Source: Planctomycetia bacterium (GTDB lineage Bacteria > Planctomycetota > Planctomycetia > Pirellulales > UBA1268). Taken from it: DNA of 64,000 nucleotides. Numbering within the stretch: position 1 is the stretch's first letter; each line of letters starts with the position of its first letter. Below are positions 1 to 7,403 of the stretch, in pieces. A program made the position numbers and the translations under genes. Location of the stretch: contig BJHK01000001.1 in NCBI GenBank assembly GCA_014192425.1, positions 66,623 to 130,622 of the forward strand. The letters run 5' to 3'. The notes beneath the pieces are model-generated. The model was not told the origin of the DNA. It searched no databases and saw only the letters and a list, made by a program, of their open reading frames with translations.

Positions 1-40
1 GGCCATACGCTTCAACCGCTGGTGGGCCGAGGCAGCCTGA
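1..40 (+). CDS. C-terminal tail of a gene entering from the left (partial)
   Basis: The second base of the window opens a frame reading AIRFNRWWAEAA followed by TGA at 38-40. It is probably the end of a plus-strand gene that starts outside the window. Twelve residues are too few to assign a family, and the call rests only on the open frame and its position just before the next gene's ribosome binding site. Confidence 0.25.
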   Translation, partial: AIRFNRWWAEAA

Positions 41-92
41 GTGGTCGCTGCCGCTGGCCGCCTTGAATCGGAATCGAACTGGAGGGAATCGG

Positions 93-509
93 GTGTTCGG
101 CGAACTGCTTCCCTGTGGCGGTGGCGATCCCATTCCCCTCCTCAAGCCGGTTCTCGTGCTCGGGCGGCGCGAAAGTGCCGACATCGTCCTGCGTTTTCCC
201 AACGTCTCGGGTGAGCACTGCCAGTTGTCGCTCGTGGACGGCTATTGGCACGTCAAGGATCTCGGCAGCAGCAACGGGATCAAGGTCAACGGCGTGCGGA
301 CGACCGAACGCCGTATCGAGCCCGGCGACCGCCTGTTGATCGCCCGCCACGAGTACGACGTCTGCTACGAGCCCGCCAAGCTGGGCGCGAAGGCGATTCC
401 CGCCCAGCCTGCGGGCAGCGGTGGCATCTTCGAGCGCTCGCTCCTCCAAGCCGCTGGGCTGGAGACGCGACCGAAGGCACGGCGATCCCCGGGGCGGCCG
501 CAGGGCTGA
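93..509 (+). CDS. FHA-domain protein
   Basis: A 138-residue protein that is almost entirely one forkhead-associated (FHA) domain, a phosphothreonine-peptide binding fold. The signature is visible: LGRR near residue 22, then SGEHCQLS and DLGSSNGIKVNG. FHA proteins bind phosphorylated partners of Ser/Thr kinases, which are abundant in planctomycetes; the partner here is unknown. GTG at 93 is preferred over TTG at 63 because GGAGGG lies six bases upstream. A basic, proline-rich tail after residue 120 shows no domain. The gene ends just before a tandem hairpin array that separates it from rsgA. Confidence 0.8.
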   Translation: MFGELLPCGGGDPIPLLKPVLVLGRRESADIVLRFPNVSGEHCQLSLVDGYWHVKDLGSSNGIKVNGVRTTERRIEPGDRLLIARHEYDVCYEPAKLGAKAIPAQPAGSGGIFERSLLQAAGLETRPKARRSPGRPQG

Positions 510-511
510 AC

Positions 512-646
512 GGGGCCGCTGTTGGCGGCCTGTCTGCCGGGGCCGCTGTTGGCGGCCTGTCTGCCGGGGCCGCTGTTGGCGGCCTGTCTGCCGGGGCCGC
601 TGTTGGCGGCCTGTCTGCCGGGGCCGCTGTTGGCGGCCTGTCTGTT
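512..646. repeat. five tandem 27-bp repeats, each a hairpin
   Basis: Five head-to-tail 27-bp units begin at 512, 539, 566, 593 and 620; the last differs only in its final two bases. Each unit contains GGCCGC-TGTTG-GCGGCC, a perfect 6-bp stem with a 5-base loop, so the spacer between the FHA gene and rsgA could form a row of five identical hairpins. Open frames run through the array because 27 is divisible by three, but it sits between two well-defined genes and is not treated as coding. Confidence 0.9.
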
Positions 647-657
647 AGAATCTCCGC

Positions 658-1794
658 ATGACGAAGCCGCGCAAGGTCCGGGTCGAGTTCCGCAAAAACC
701 GTTCCGTTCGCACCCGCCGTGGCGACCTGACGCGGTTCGCCGCCGATCCGGACCGCGTCGCCGACGAGGCGTCGTCGGAGCGGATCTCGGGCAAGGGGGA
801 ACTCACGAGAAAGCGGACCCTGGTCGCCGCGGCAGCGGAGGATGCGGTGGGGACCGGATCCCCCGCCGCCGGCGACTGGCCCGGTCGCGTGCTCCACGTG
901 CACGGCCTGGAGAGCTTCGTCGAGCGACCGGACGGCACGGTGGCGCGGTGCACCACCCGGCGCATCCTCCGCACGCTGACCACCGACCAGCGCCACCCGG
1001 TGGCCGCGGGGGACCTCGTGCGCGTGGACGAAGCGCCGGGCGGTGGCACGATCCGGTCGATCGAGCCGCGGCGCAACGAACTGTGCCGCGACAGCCGCGG
1101 CCGCAGGCATGTCATCGTGGCAAACGTCGACCAGGTGCTGATCGTCGGCAGTGCCGCCATGCCCGGCCTCAAGCCCGGGCTCATCGACCGGCTCGTCGTC
1201 GCGGCCGAGTCCGCCGGCATCCGCCCGATCATCTGCATCAACAAGGCCGACCTCGTCCCTCGCGCGGCGCTCGTGCCGCTGGCCGGCGTCTACGCCCGGA
1301 TGGGCTACCCGGTCATCCTCTGCTCGGCGGCCAGCGGCCTCGGCATCGAGCGGGTCGCGGCCGAGCTCGCCGGCCGGGTCACGGCCGTGGTCGGCCAGAG
1401 CGGGGTCGGCAAGTCGTCGCTGCTCAACGCGATCGACCCGGCGCTCGGCCTCGCCGTGGCCGCGGTCAGCCGCGACAACGAGAAGGGAAGGCACACGACG
1501 ACCACGGCCCGGCTGCTCCGCCACCGGCATGGCGGGATATTCGTCGACACGCCGGGCGTGCGCCAGTTCCAGCTCTGGCAGCTGGTGCCGGCCGAGGTGC
1601 CCAGCGCCTTCCGCGACCTGCGGCCGCTGGCGAACCTGTGCCGGTTCCCCGACTGCAGCCACACGCACGAGACCGACTGCGCCGTCAAGAACGCCGTCGC
1701 CGACGGGCTCCTCGACACCCGGCGCTGGGAGAGCTGCCGCCAGCTCGCCGGCGGGGACGAGGCGGGCCGCGACGACAGGGAGGACGAGGAGTGA
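658..1794 (+). CDS. rsgA: small ribosomal subunit biogenesis GTPase RsgA
   Basis: RsgA is a circularly permuted GTPase that helps late 30S subunit maturation. The 378-residue protein shows the expected order: basic N-terminus, OB-fold (about 75-150), G4 motif NKADL (about 200), P-loop GQSGVGKSS (about 246-254), G3 DTPG, and a C-terminal zinc knuckle CRFPDCSHTHETDC. Its stop codon overlaps the GTG start proposed for hflX, so the two are probably translationally coupled. The upstream hairpin array may affect transcription into this operon. The ATG at 658 has no strong Shine-Dalgarno sequence. Confidence 0.95.
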   Translation: MTKPRKVRVEFRKNRSVRTRRGDLTRFAADPDRVADEASSERISGKGELTRKRTLVAAAAEDAVGTGSPAAGDWPGRVLHVHGLESFVERPDGTVARCTTRRILRTLTTDQRHPVAAGDLVRVDEAPGGGTIRSIEPRRNELCRDSRGRRHVIVANVDQVLIVGSAAMPGLKPGLIDRLVVAAESAGIRPIICINKADLVPRAALVPLAGVYARMGYPVILCSAASGLGIERVAAELAGRVTAVVGQSGVGKSSLLNAIDPALGLAVAAVSRDNEKGRHTTTTARLLRHRHGGIFVDTPGVRQFQLWQLVPAEVPSAFRDLRPLANLCRFPDCSHTHETDCAVKNAVADGLLDTRRWESCRQLAGGDEAGRDDREDEE

Positions 1795-3101
1795 GGGACC
1801 GCGGCCGGGGAATGCAGAGCGAACGCGCCGTGCTCGTTGGCGTGCTGACGGCGGCGCCGGGCGATACCGAGCGGCCGCTCGCCGAACTCGGCGGGCTCGC
1901 CGCCACGGCCCGGGCCGAGGTCGTCGCCGAGATCACCCAGCGGCGCGAGAGTCCCGACCAGACCACGTTCATCGGCCGTGGCAAGGTGGCGGAGGTGGCG
2001 GCGGTCGTCGCCCGGTACGACGCCGACGTCGTGATCTTTGACAACGACCTGTCCCCGGCCCAGACCCGCAACTTGGAGAATGCCCTCAAGGTCAAGGTGC
2101 TCGACCGTTCCGAGGTGATCCTCGACATCTTCGCCGCCCGGGCCCGGACCTACGAGGCGGCGCTGGCCGTGGAGCTGGCCCAGCTCGAGTACTCGCTGCC
2201 GCGGCTGAAGCGGATGTGGACGCATCTCTCCCGGCTCAAGATGGGGATCGGGATGCGCGGCCCCGGCGAGAAGCAGTTGGAGGTCGACCGGCGGCTCGTC
2301 GAGAAGCGGATCCACGACCTCAAGCAGGAGCTGCAGGGCATCCACGCCCGGCGCGAGCGGCAGGTCGCGGCCCGGGGCGAGCACATGACGGTCTCGCTCG
2401 TCGGCTACACGAACGCCGGCAAGAGCACGCTGCTCAACGCGCTCACCGGGGCAGACGAACTCGCCGCCGACAAGCTCTTCGCCACGCTCGACACGCGGAC
2501 CAGGCGCTGGCGACTTCCCGGCTGGGGGCCCGTGCTCCTCAGCGACACCGTCGGCTTCATTCGCGACCTGCCCCACCGGCTGATCGCGAGCTTCAAGGCG
2601 ACCCTCGAGGAGACGCGGCAGGCCGACCTGCTGCTGCACGTCGCCGACGCCTCCAGCCCCGCCGTCGACCGGCAGATCGCCGCGGTCAACGGGGTGCTCG
2701 CCGAACTCGACGTCCAGGGGAAGGACACGCTGCTGGTCCTCAACAAGATCGACGCCGTTCCCGACCGCGTCCAGCGGCAGTCCCTGCTCGACCGCCATCC
2801 GCACGCCCTGGCGATCTCGGCACGGACTGGCGAGGGGATGGCGGCGCTGGCGCGGGCGGCGAGCGATTGCCTCGGTCGCACGTTCCGCGACGTGGACGTC
2901 GAGACCGATCCCGGCAACGGTCGCCTGCTCGCCTGGCTCGGTCGCCACGGCGAGGTGCTCGCGCGGCACTTCGCCGCGGACCGGGTGACCGTGCATTGCC
3001 GGATTCCGGCCGCGCTCCTCGGTCGCATTCCCCATGCCGAGGCAGTCGTGACGCCCCATCTCAGCGCGGCCGAGCGGCTCGCCGACAGGGTGCCGCCATG
3101 A
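1791..3101 (+). CDS. hflX: ribosome-associated GTPase HflX
   Basis: HflX splits or rescues stalled 70S ribosomes under stress. The N-terminal HflX domain includes FIGRGKVAEV and DLSPAQTRNLE, followed by a coiled linker (MGIGMRGPGEKQLEVDRR) and a Ras-like G domain with P-loop GYTNAGKST (about 205), DTVGF, and NKID. Start choice is between GTG at 1791, which overlaps the rsgA stop as GTGA and has GGGAGG seven bases upstream, and ATG at 1812, seven codons in. The first is used here because of the overlap and the ribosome site. It is followed by an ATGA overlap with the next gene, so the three genes form one operon. Confidence 0.93.
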   Translation: MRDRGRGMQSERAVLVGVLTAAPGDTERPLAELGGLAATARAEVVAEITQRRESPDQTTFIGRGKVAEVAAVVARYDADVVIFDNDLSPAQTRNLENALKVKVLDRSEVILDIFAARARTYEAALAVELAQLEYSLPRLKRMWTHLSRLKMGIGMRGPGEKQLEVDRRLVEKRIHDLKQELQGIHARRERQVAARGEHMTVSLVGYTNAGKSTLLNALTGADELAADKLFATLDTRTRRWRLPGWGPVLLSDTVGFIRDLPHRLIASFKATLEETRQADLLLHVADASSPAVDRQIAAVNGVLAELDVQGKDTLLVLNKIDAVPDRVQRQSLLDRHPHALAISARTGEGMAALARAASDCLGRTFRDVDVETDPGNGRLLAWLGRHGEVLARHFAADRVTVHCRIPAALLGRIPHAEAVVTPHLSAAERLADRVPP

Positions 3102-3742
3102 CGGAGCGGTCGCCGCGCGGGCCGCGCCGCCCCGGCGGCGAGCACGACGAGCGGGATTTTCCCGGCGGCCTGTTCGCCGTCGCCTGCCCGGCATGCGGCA
3201 AATCGCTGGCCGCCCGGGCCCGGGACGCCGGCCGGGGGGCGAAGTGCCCGTGCTGCGACGCGGGGCTGCTCCTGCCCGCGGCTCCGCACGCAGCCGCGAC
3301 CGAGGTCGGGCCCGCGGAGGCACGCCCTGCGGAGCAGCGCATCCCGACCGTTCCCGCCGTCAGCACCGTCCCGCCGGCTGACGAACCGCCAGCGCAGCAG
3401 CCGGCCAACGCGGCCGCGCACGAGGCAGCGCGGCCGGTCGCGGTCGAGCCGCCCGCAGCGCCGGCCCCGGCCGATGGCATGCCGTGGCCGGCGGTCGATG
3501 CGGCCCTGCCGACCTTCGAGATTCCGCCCGACCTGTTCGGGGGCACGGCCCACGTCGCGGTCGCGGCTGCCGATGCGGTGCGGGCGGTCGGTGACGGCGC
3601 GGAGCAGCAGGCCGCCCAGGCTCGCGACCGCCGTGCCCGCGAGCGGCGGCGTGCCCTCCGCAGCCTGTTCATGCTCGTGATCGGCTCGGCGATTCTGCTC
3701 GGGATCGTGTTCTTCTTCACGGGCGTCGGCGGGCGCCGCTAG
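3098..3742 (+). CDS. zinc-ribbon, single-pass membrane protein of unknown function
   Basis: The start codon overlaps the hflX stop as ATGA. The 214-residue product has a CPACGK...CPCCD zinc ribbon at about 29-50, a long alanine/proline-rich low-complexity stretch, an acidic/aromatic patch with PTFEIPPDLF, a basic segment RRARERRRALR, and one C-terminal transmembrane helix ending in GVGGRR. This ribbon-linker-helix layout is common in planctomycete hypothetical proteins. The operon position suggests a link to ribosome or translation stress, but nothing in the protein shows a function. Confidence 0.75.
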   Translation: MTERSPRGPRRPGGEHDERDFPGGLFAVACPACGKSLAARARDAGRGAKCPCCDAGLLLPAAPHAAATEVGPAEARPAEQRIPTVPAVSTVPPADEPPAQQPANAAAHEAARPVAVEPPAAPAPADGMPWPAVDAALPTFEIPPDLFGGTAHVAVAAADAVRAVGDGAEQQAAQARDRRARERRRALRSLFMLVIGSAILLGIVFFFTGVGGRR

Positions 3743-3771
3743 GCCGCATACGACTGCGGTGTGTCGCCGGC

Positions 3772-4656
3772 TCAGCCGTGCAGCGATTCGCCGATGGCGA
3801 GCAACGCTTCGGCGTCGAGATAGGCGTCGGTGGAGGCGAAGATCCGGTCGATCGCCCCCTTGTGGATCTTCATCTTCAGGCCGCCGACGCCGAGCGCGCC
3901 GTACACGACGGCGGCGCCATCCTGCCGGGCCTTGTCGCCGGGGGCGATGCCGGCGATACCGGCCGGCGGCACGGCGTTGAGGTCGATGATCAGGCGGGCC
4001 CGCGCCGCCAGCGCCCGGCCGGAGGCGTCGAGCAGCGGGCTCCCCGCAGCGCCGGCGGCGACGATCACATCGGCCCCGGCGACGGCGGCGGCAAGGGGAG
4101 ACGAGGCTGCGAGGGGAACGGCGCCGGCTGCCGCGTCGATGGCCGCGGCGGGAACCGCTTCCCGGATCCGGCGCACGACATCCGCGGCCTTGTCGGCCGA
4201 TCGCGAGGCGACCGTGACCCGCGCCCCCTTGCCGGCGAGGAGCCGCGCGACCCGCTGCCCCACCGGGCCGGTGCCGCCGAGCACGACGCAGCGCGGCGCC
4301 GGGCCGCTGAAAGGGACGTGGCGGGCGACGGCCACGACCGCCGCACTGGCGGTGGTATTGGCACCGTTGGGGTCGACGAGGACGCCGACGCGAACCGGGC
4401 CGAAGAACGTGTGTCGCACCCGGTCGGCGACCGCCTCCGCCGCGGCAACGTCGGAGCCGCCGATGAAGATCGCCGTGCTCGCCAGTTCGCCGCCGCCGCG
4501 GGTGAACATCGCCCCGTGGACGAGCGGCTCGACCGTGGCCGCCGTCACGCCGCCGTGGCGCAGGAGGACGTCCACGCCGGCATCGACGGCGACGATGGCA
4601 TCGAAGCTCGACGGCTGCGGATCGCAGTCGAGCTGGAGGAGAACGCGCTTCGGCAT
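3772..4656 (-). CDS. methylene-tetrahydromethanopterin dehydrogenase (MtdA/B/C family)
   Basis: The 294-residue protein matches the NAD(P)-dependent methylene-H4MPT dehydrogenase family: an N-terminal substrate domain (QLDCDPQPSSFDAIVAVDAG) and a Rossmann domain with VVLGGTGPVGQRVARLLAG (about 143-161) followed by VASRSADKA, which suggests NADP binding. It oxidises methylene-H4MPT made by Fae. The gene lies just downstream of fae on the same strand, separated by a strong hairpin. Bacterial families MtdA, MtdB and MtdC differ in cofactor and pterin preference; which one this is cannot be told from the sequence by eye. Confidence 0.88.
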   Translation of the reverse strand: MPKRVLLQLDCDPQPSSFDAIVAVDAGVDVLLRHGGVTAATVEPLVHGAMFTRGGGELASTAIFIGGSDVAAAEAVADRVRHTFFGPVRVGVLVDPNGANTTASAAVVAVARHVPFSGPAPRCVVLGGTGPVGQRVARLLAGKGARVTVASRSADKAADVVRRIREAVPAAAIDAAAGAVPLAASSPLAAAVAGADVIVAAGAAGSPLLDASGRALAARARLIIDLNAVPPAGIAGIAPGDKARQDGAAVVYGALGVGGLKMKIHKGAIDRIFASTDAYLDAEALLAIGESLHG

Positions 4657-4682
4657 GGGTCCGCCGGGCGAAAGGGAAAGAC

Positions 4683-4714
4683 GAGACGGCGGCCGGTCGC
4701 CCGGCCGCCGTCTC
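4683..4714 (-). terminator. hairpin after fae
   Basis: A perfect 14-bp stem with a four-base loop lies between the fae stop and the dehydrogenase start. On the minus strand it is followed by a pyrimidine-rich GTCTTTCCCTTT tail. It could end most fae transcripts or stabilise the 3' end, so that fae is made in excess over the dehydrogenase. Confidence 0.65.
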
Positions 4715-4724
4715 CATGAACAGC

Positions 4725-5222
4725 TCAGAAGCCGCGGAACGGATGGGCGGCCTTGTCCTTGCCGGCGAGCATCTCGTCGGCGGTCGGCTTGCCCTTCATC
4801 GCGTTGGCGATCGCGTCGACGGTGGCCGTGTAGTTGTACTCGTAGATCTTCTTGTCGTCCTCGGCCAGCCAGTGGATGAACACGCCGCAGACGATGACGA
4901 GGTTCTCCGCCTCGGCCTTGGGGATCACGCCGCTGGCGACGCTGTCGGCCACGGCCTTGGCGACGGCGGCCTGCGCCGGGCCGAACATCTGCACGGCCTG
5001 CTTCGCTCCCTTGATCGTCACCTTGGTGATCATCACCGTCGCCGGCTTGACGGCCAGGTTCGGGGTGAGCACGGCGAGGAGGTTCGAGTGCCCCTCGCTC
5101 TGCCGGGCCAGGGCGTTGGCGAAGGCGACCCCGACCGGGCCGTCCTTGCTGCCGATGAGCAGGTCGATGTGGGCAATCTCGTTTCCATCGCCAGCCAGCG
5201 CTTCGCCAATGAACATCGACAT
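4725..5222 (-). CDS. fae: formaldehyde-activating enzyme
   Basis: Fae condenses formaldehyde with tetrahydromethanopterin to methylene-H4MPT in the cytoplasm. The 165-residue product is full length and begins MSMFIGEALAGDGNEIAHID; the His at position 18 corresponds to the catalytic His of the family. Later conserved stretches include LLIGSKDGPVG, HSNLLAVLTPN and MFGPAQAAVAKAV. The start has GAGGAG nine bases upstream. It is divergent from the ATP-grasp gene and upstream of the methylene-H4MPT dehydrogenase, so two consecutive steps of H4MPT-linked C1 oxidation are encoded here. Confidence 0.96.
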   Translation of the reverse strand: MSMFIGEALAGDGNEIAHIDLLIGSKDGPVGVAFANALARQSEGHSNLLAVLTPNLAVKPATVMITKVTIKGAKQAVQMFGPAQAAVAKAVADSVASGVIPKAEAENLVIVCGVFIHWLAEDDKKIYEYNYTATVDAIANAMKGKPTADEMLAGKDKAAHPFRGF

Positions 5223-5455
5223 GGGCAGATACTCCTCGTGGTCAGGTTCCCGGGGCACGCGAAAGACCTTTCCACCGATCCCCGGACGGTCGGTGGGTGG
5301 GTCGTCCCGGCACGCCGACGGGTCGGAGGCCGGGGAAGGGTCGAAAGGATACCATGATCGGCTCGCGGCACAAGGAAAGTCGCTGCCGGCCCGGCTCCGT
5401 CGCGCGCAACGCCCGTGAGCATTGCCGTCGATCGGTGTCGGGGAGACAGCAACGT

Positions 5456-6721
5456 ATGGCAGGAGCAGGACCGACGACGGCGTTGCGGACGGATGCGCGC
5501 AGCCGCGATCTGGTGATCGTCGGCGCGTCGGTGCGGGCCGTTGCGGAATCGGCCCGGCGGGCGGGTTGGCGTGTGCATGCGGCCGACCTGTTCGGCGACC
5601 TCGACCTCGCCGCGGTCGCCGACACCGTCGTGGTGGCCCGGGGCGGGGCGGGGCGGTATCCCGGCAGTCTCGTCGCGGCCTGCCGGCGTTTTCCGCCGGC
5701 GCCGGTCTGTTACACGGGCGCGCTTGAAAATCATCCCGATGTGATCGCGGCGCTGGCCCGGGAGCGGCCACTGCTCGGGGCCGGCCCGGAGGCCGTCCGG
5801 ACCGCGCGGGACGTGACGATCCTCGCGACGGCGGTTCCTGCGGCCGGGCTGCTCTTTCCGGAGACCCGCTGCCATGCTCGCGGCGTGCCGCGGGACGGGT
5901 CGTATCTCGTCAAGCCGACGGCGGGCGCCGGCGGTCGGGGCATCGACCGCTGGACGGTGGCCGCGGCCCGGCGACCGAGAGCGGGGCGAGCGATCTGGCA
6001 GCGGCGCGTGGCGGGCACGGCCTGGTCCACATCCCATGCCGTCGCGCCGCACGGCGCGGAACTGCTCGGTGCCAGCCGGCAACTGCTCGGCCGCCCGTGG
6101 TGCGGGGCCCGCGGGTTCGCCTGGTGCGGCGCGATCGGCGTCGCCGTCGCGGAGATTCCGCGTCCGCTACGCAGGCAATTCGACCGTGTCGGAACGCTGC
6201 TCGTCGGGCTCGGCCTGACCGGGATGGTTGGCGTGGACGTCATCGTCGATGATCGCGGCAGGGTGTGGGTCGTGGAGGTCAATCCGCGCCCCACCGCCTC
6301 GATGGAACTCGTCGAGCGGGCGACCGGCCGCTCGATCGCGGCCGCGCACCTCACCGCCTGCGGCGTGGATGCGCCGTCGTCCGCCGGCTCTGCCCGGCCC
6401 CGCAACGACATGCCGGGGACGAAGGCCGTCCTGTTCGCATCCGCGGCCACGGCGATCGATCCCGGACTCCCGGTGCGGCTGGAATCGCTGGCGGCGGCCT
6501 GGCGCGAGGCGGATGACGGCTGGCCGGCGGTCGCCGACATTCCCCGGCCGGGGCAGGTGATCGCCCGCGGCGGCCCGCTGCTCACCCTGTTCGCACCGCG
6601 TGGAGCGGGCCGGGATGTCACCGCGTTGCTGCGACGCCGTGCGGCGGCGATCGCCGCCGTCCTCAGCCCGCCAGCCGGCGCGGCAGCGCGGCGGGTGCGG
6701 CCTCCATCAGGTGCTCCATGA
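5456..6721 (+). CDS. ATP-grasp protein, possibly in tetrahydromethanopterin biosynthesis
   Basis: A 421-residue protein with an N-terminal Rossmann-like part (DLVIVGASVRAVAESARRAG) and an ATP-grasp core: KPTAGAGGRGI for nucleotide binding and VWVVEVNPRPTASME for the metal-binding end. ATP-grasp enzymes make amide or thioester bonds. Methylotroph H4MPT gene clusters contain an ATP-grasp gene (orfY), and the position opposite fae makes that role the best inference, but the substrate is unknown. The start at 5456 has GGGGAG ten bases upstream. The 3' end overlaps rimI by 59 bases, tail to tail. Confidence 0.75.
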   Translation: MAGAGPTTALRTDARSRDLVIVGASVRAVAESARRAGWRVHAADLFGDLDLAAVADTVVVARGGAGRYPGSLVAACRRFPPAPVCYTGALENHPDVIAALARERPLLGAGPEAVRTARDVTILATAVPAAGLLFPETRCHARGVPRDGSYLVKPTAGAGGRGIDRWTVAAARRPRAGRAIWQRRVAGTAWSTSHAVAPHGAELLGASRQLLGRPWCGARGFAWCGAIGVAVAEIPRPLRRQFDRVGTLLVGLGLTGMVGVDVIVDDRGRVWVVEVNPRPTASMELVERATGRSIAAAHLTACGVDAPSSAGSARPRNDMPGTKAVLFASAATAIDPGLPVRLESLAAAWREADDGWPAVADIPRPGQVIARGGPLLTLFAPRGAGRDVTALLRRRAAAIAAVLSPPAGAAARRVRPPSGAP

Positions 6722-7172
6722 GGTAGGCGTCCTCGGTGGTGTCCTGGTAGAAGTCCTTGAGCACCGACACGGCCCGGAAGCCGTGGGCGCGGAAGAACAG
6801 CTGGGCGGGAAGATTCGTCTCGCGGACCTCGAGGAGCACGCGGCTGCGGTGCTCGGCCGTCAGCTTGCCGAGCAGCTTGTTGAGCATGTGCGAGCCGATG
6901 CCCAGCCGACGGTGCGAGCGAAGCACGGCGAAGTTCAGGACGTGCAGCCGCGTGCGCTGCAGCTCGTAGACCATGAAGGCCACGACGGAGTCGGCGATCT
7001 CCCCCACCATGCCGATGCAGTTCCGCTGCCGCAGGCAGCGGGTGAAGTCCTCATCGGACCAGGGAAACTCGAACGCCTCGCGCTCGATGCCCACGACCTC
7101 CGTCATGTCGCGGCGGATCATCCAGCGGACGTGGACACCGAGTCCGTTCTTCTGCGGCTGCAACAAGGTCAC
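6663..7172 (-). CDS. rimI: ribosomal protein S18-alanine N-acetyltransferase RimI-like
   Basis: A GNAT-fold acetyltransferase of about 169 residues. The core shows FAVLRSHRRLGIGSHML, matching the acetyl-CoA pyrophosphate loop (R/Q-x-x-G-x-G/A), then LLEVRETNLPAQLFFRAHGF, typical of RimI. GTG at 7172 is chosen because GGAG lies eight bases upstream; an ATG at 7292 would add a poorly conserved 40-residue extension. The C-terminus converges on and overlaps the ATP-grasp gene by 59 bases. A different GNAT substrate is possible. Confidence 0.85.
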   Translation of the reverse strand: MTLLQPQKNGLGVHVRWMIRRDMTEVVGIEREAFEFPWSDEDFTRCLRQRNCIGMVGEIADSVVAFMVYELQRTRLHVLNFAVLRSHRRLGIGSHMLNKLLGKLTAEHRSRVLLEVRETNLPAQLFFRAHGFRAVSVLKDFYQDTTEDAYLMEHLMEAAPAALPRRLAG

Positions 7173-7316
7173 GATCGGCGCTCCGACGAGAGGCTGAGGA
7201 ACCTGCCCTGACGGTCGGCTGGCGACCGACGCGGCGCCGGACCGTAGCAGGTGACGGTGGCAGGGCCAAGCCTGTTCCAGCGCGGTTTTCACCGGTCAAA
7301 ACGCGGCAAACGACCC

Positions 7317-7345
7317 TTGACCCGTCGCGGCCGGACTCCTACCCT
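7317..7345 (+). promoter_or_regulatory. possible sigma-70 type promoter for the FlgI-like/smc operon
   Basis: TTGACC and TACCCT are separated by exactly 17 bases, about 60 bases upstream of the lipoprotein start. The -35 match is good and the -10 match is fair. It lies in the 231-bp spacer between divergent genes. Confidence 0.4.
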
Positions 7346-7403
7346 CCGCGGCCGTTTGCCCACGACGGCGTTTCCCCGGCCGCCCGCATTCGGATCGCTC
7401 ACC

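Noticed and set aside
522-3101. One very long plus-strand gene covering the 27-bp repeats and hflX
   Set aside because: The first 420 codons are the tandem repeat and the wrong frame of rsgA; HflX similarity begins only at about 1812, and a GTG with a good ribosome site lies at 1791.
1305-3323. Long minus-strand open frames opposite rsgA and hflX
   Set aside because: Arg/Pro/Gly-rich composition and no family features; they are the mirror of GC-rich codon positions. The same applies opposite smc, mutS, rpoN and the YhaN-like gene.
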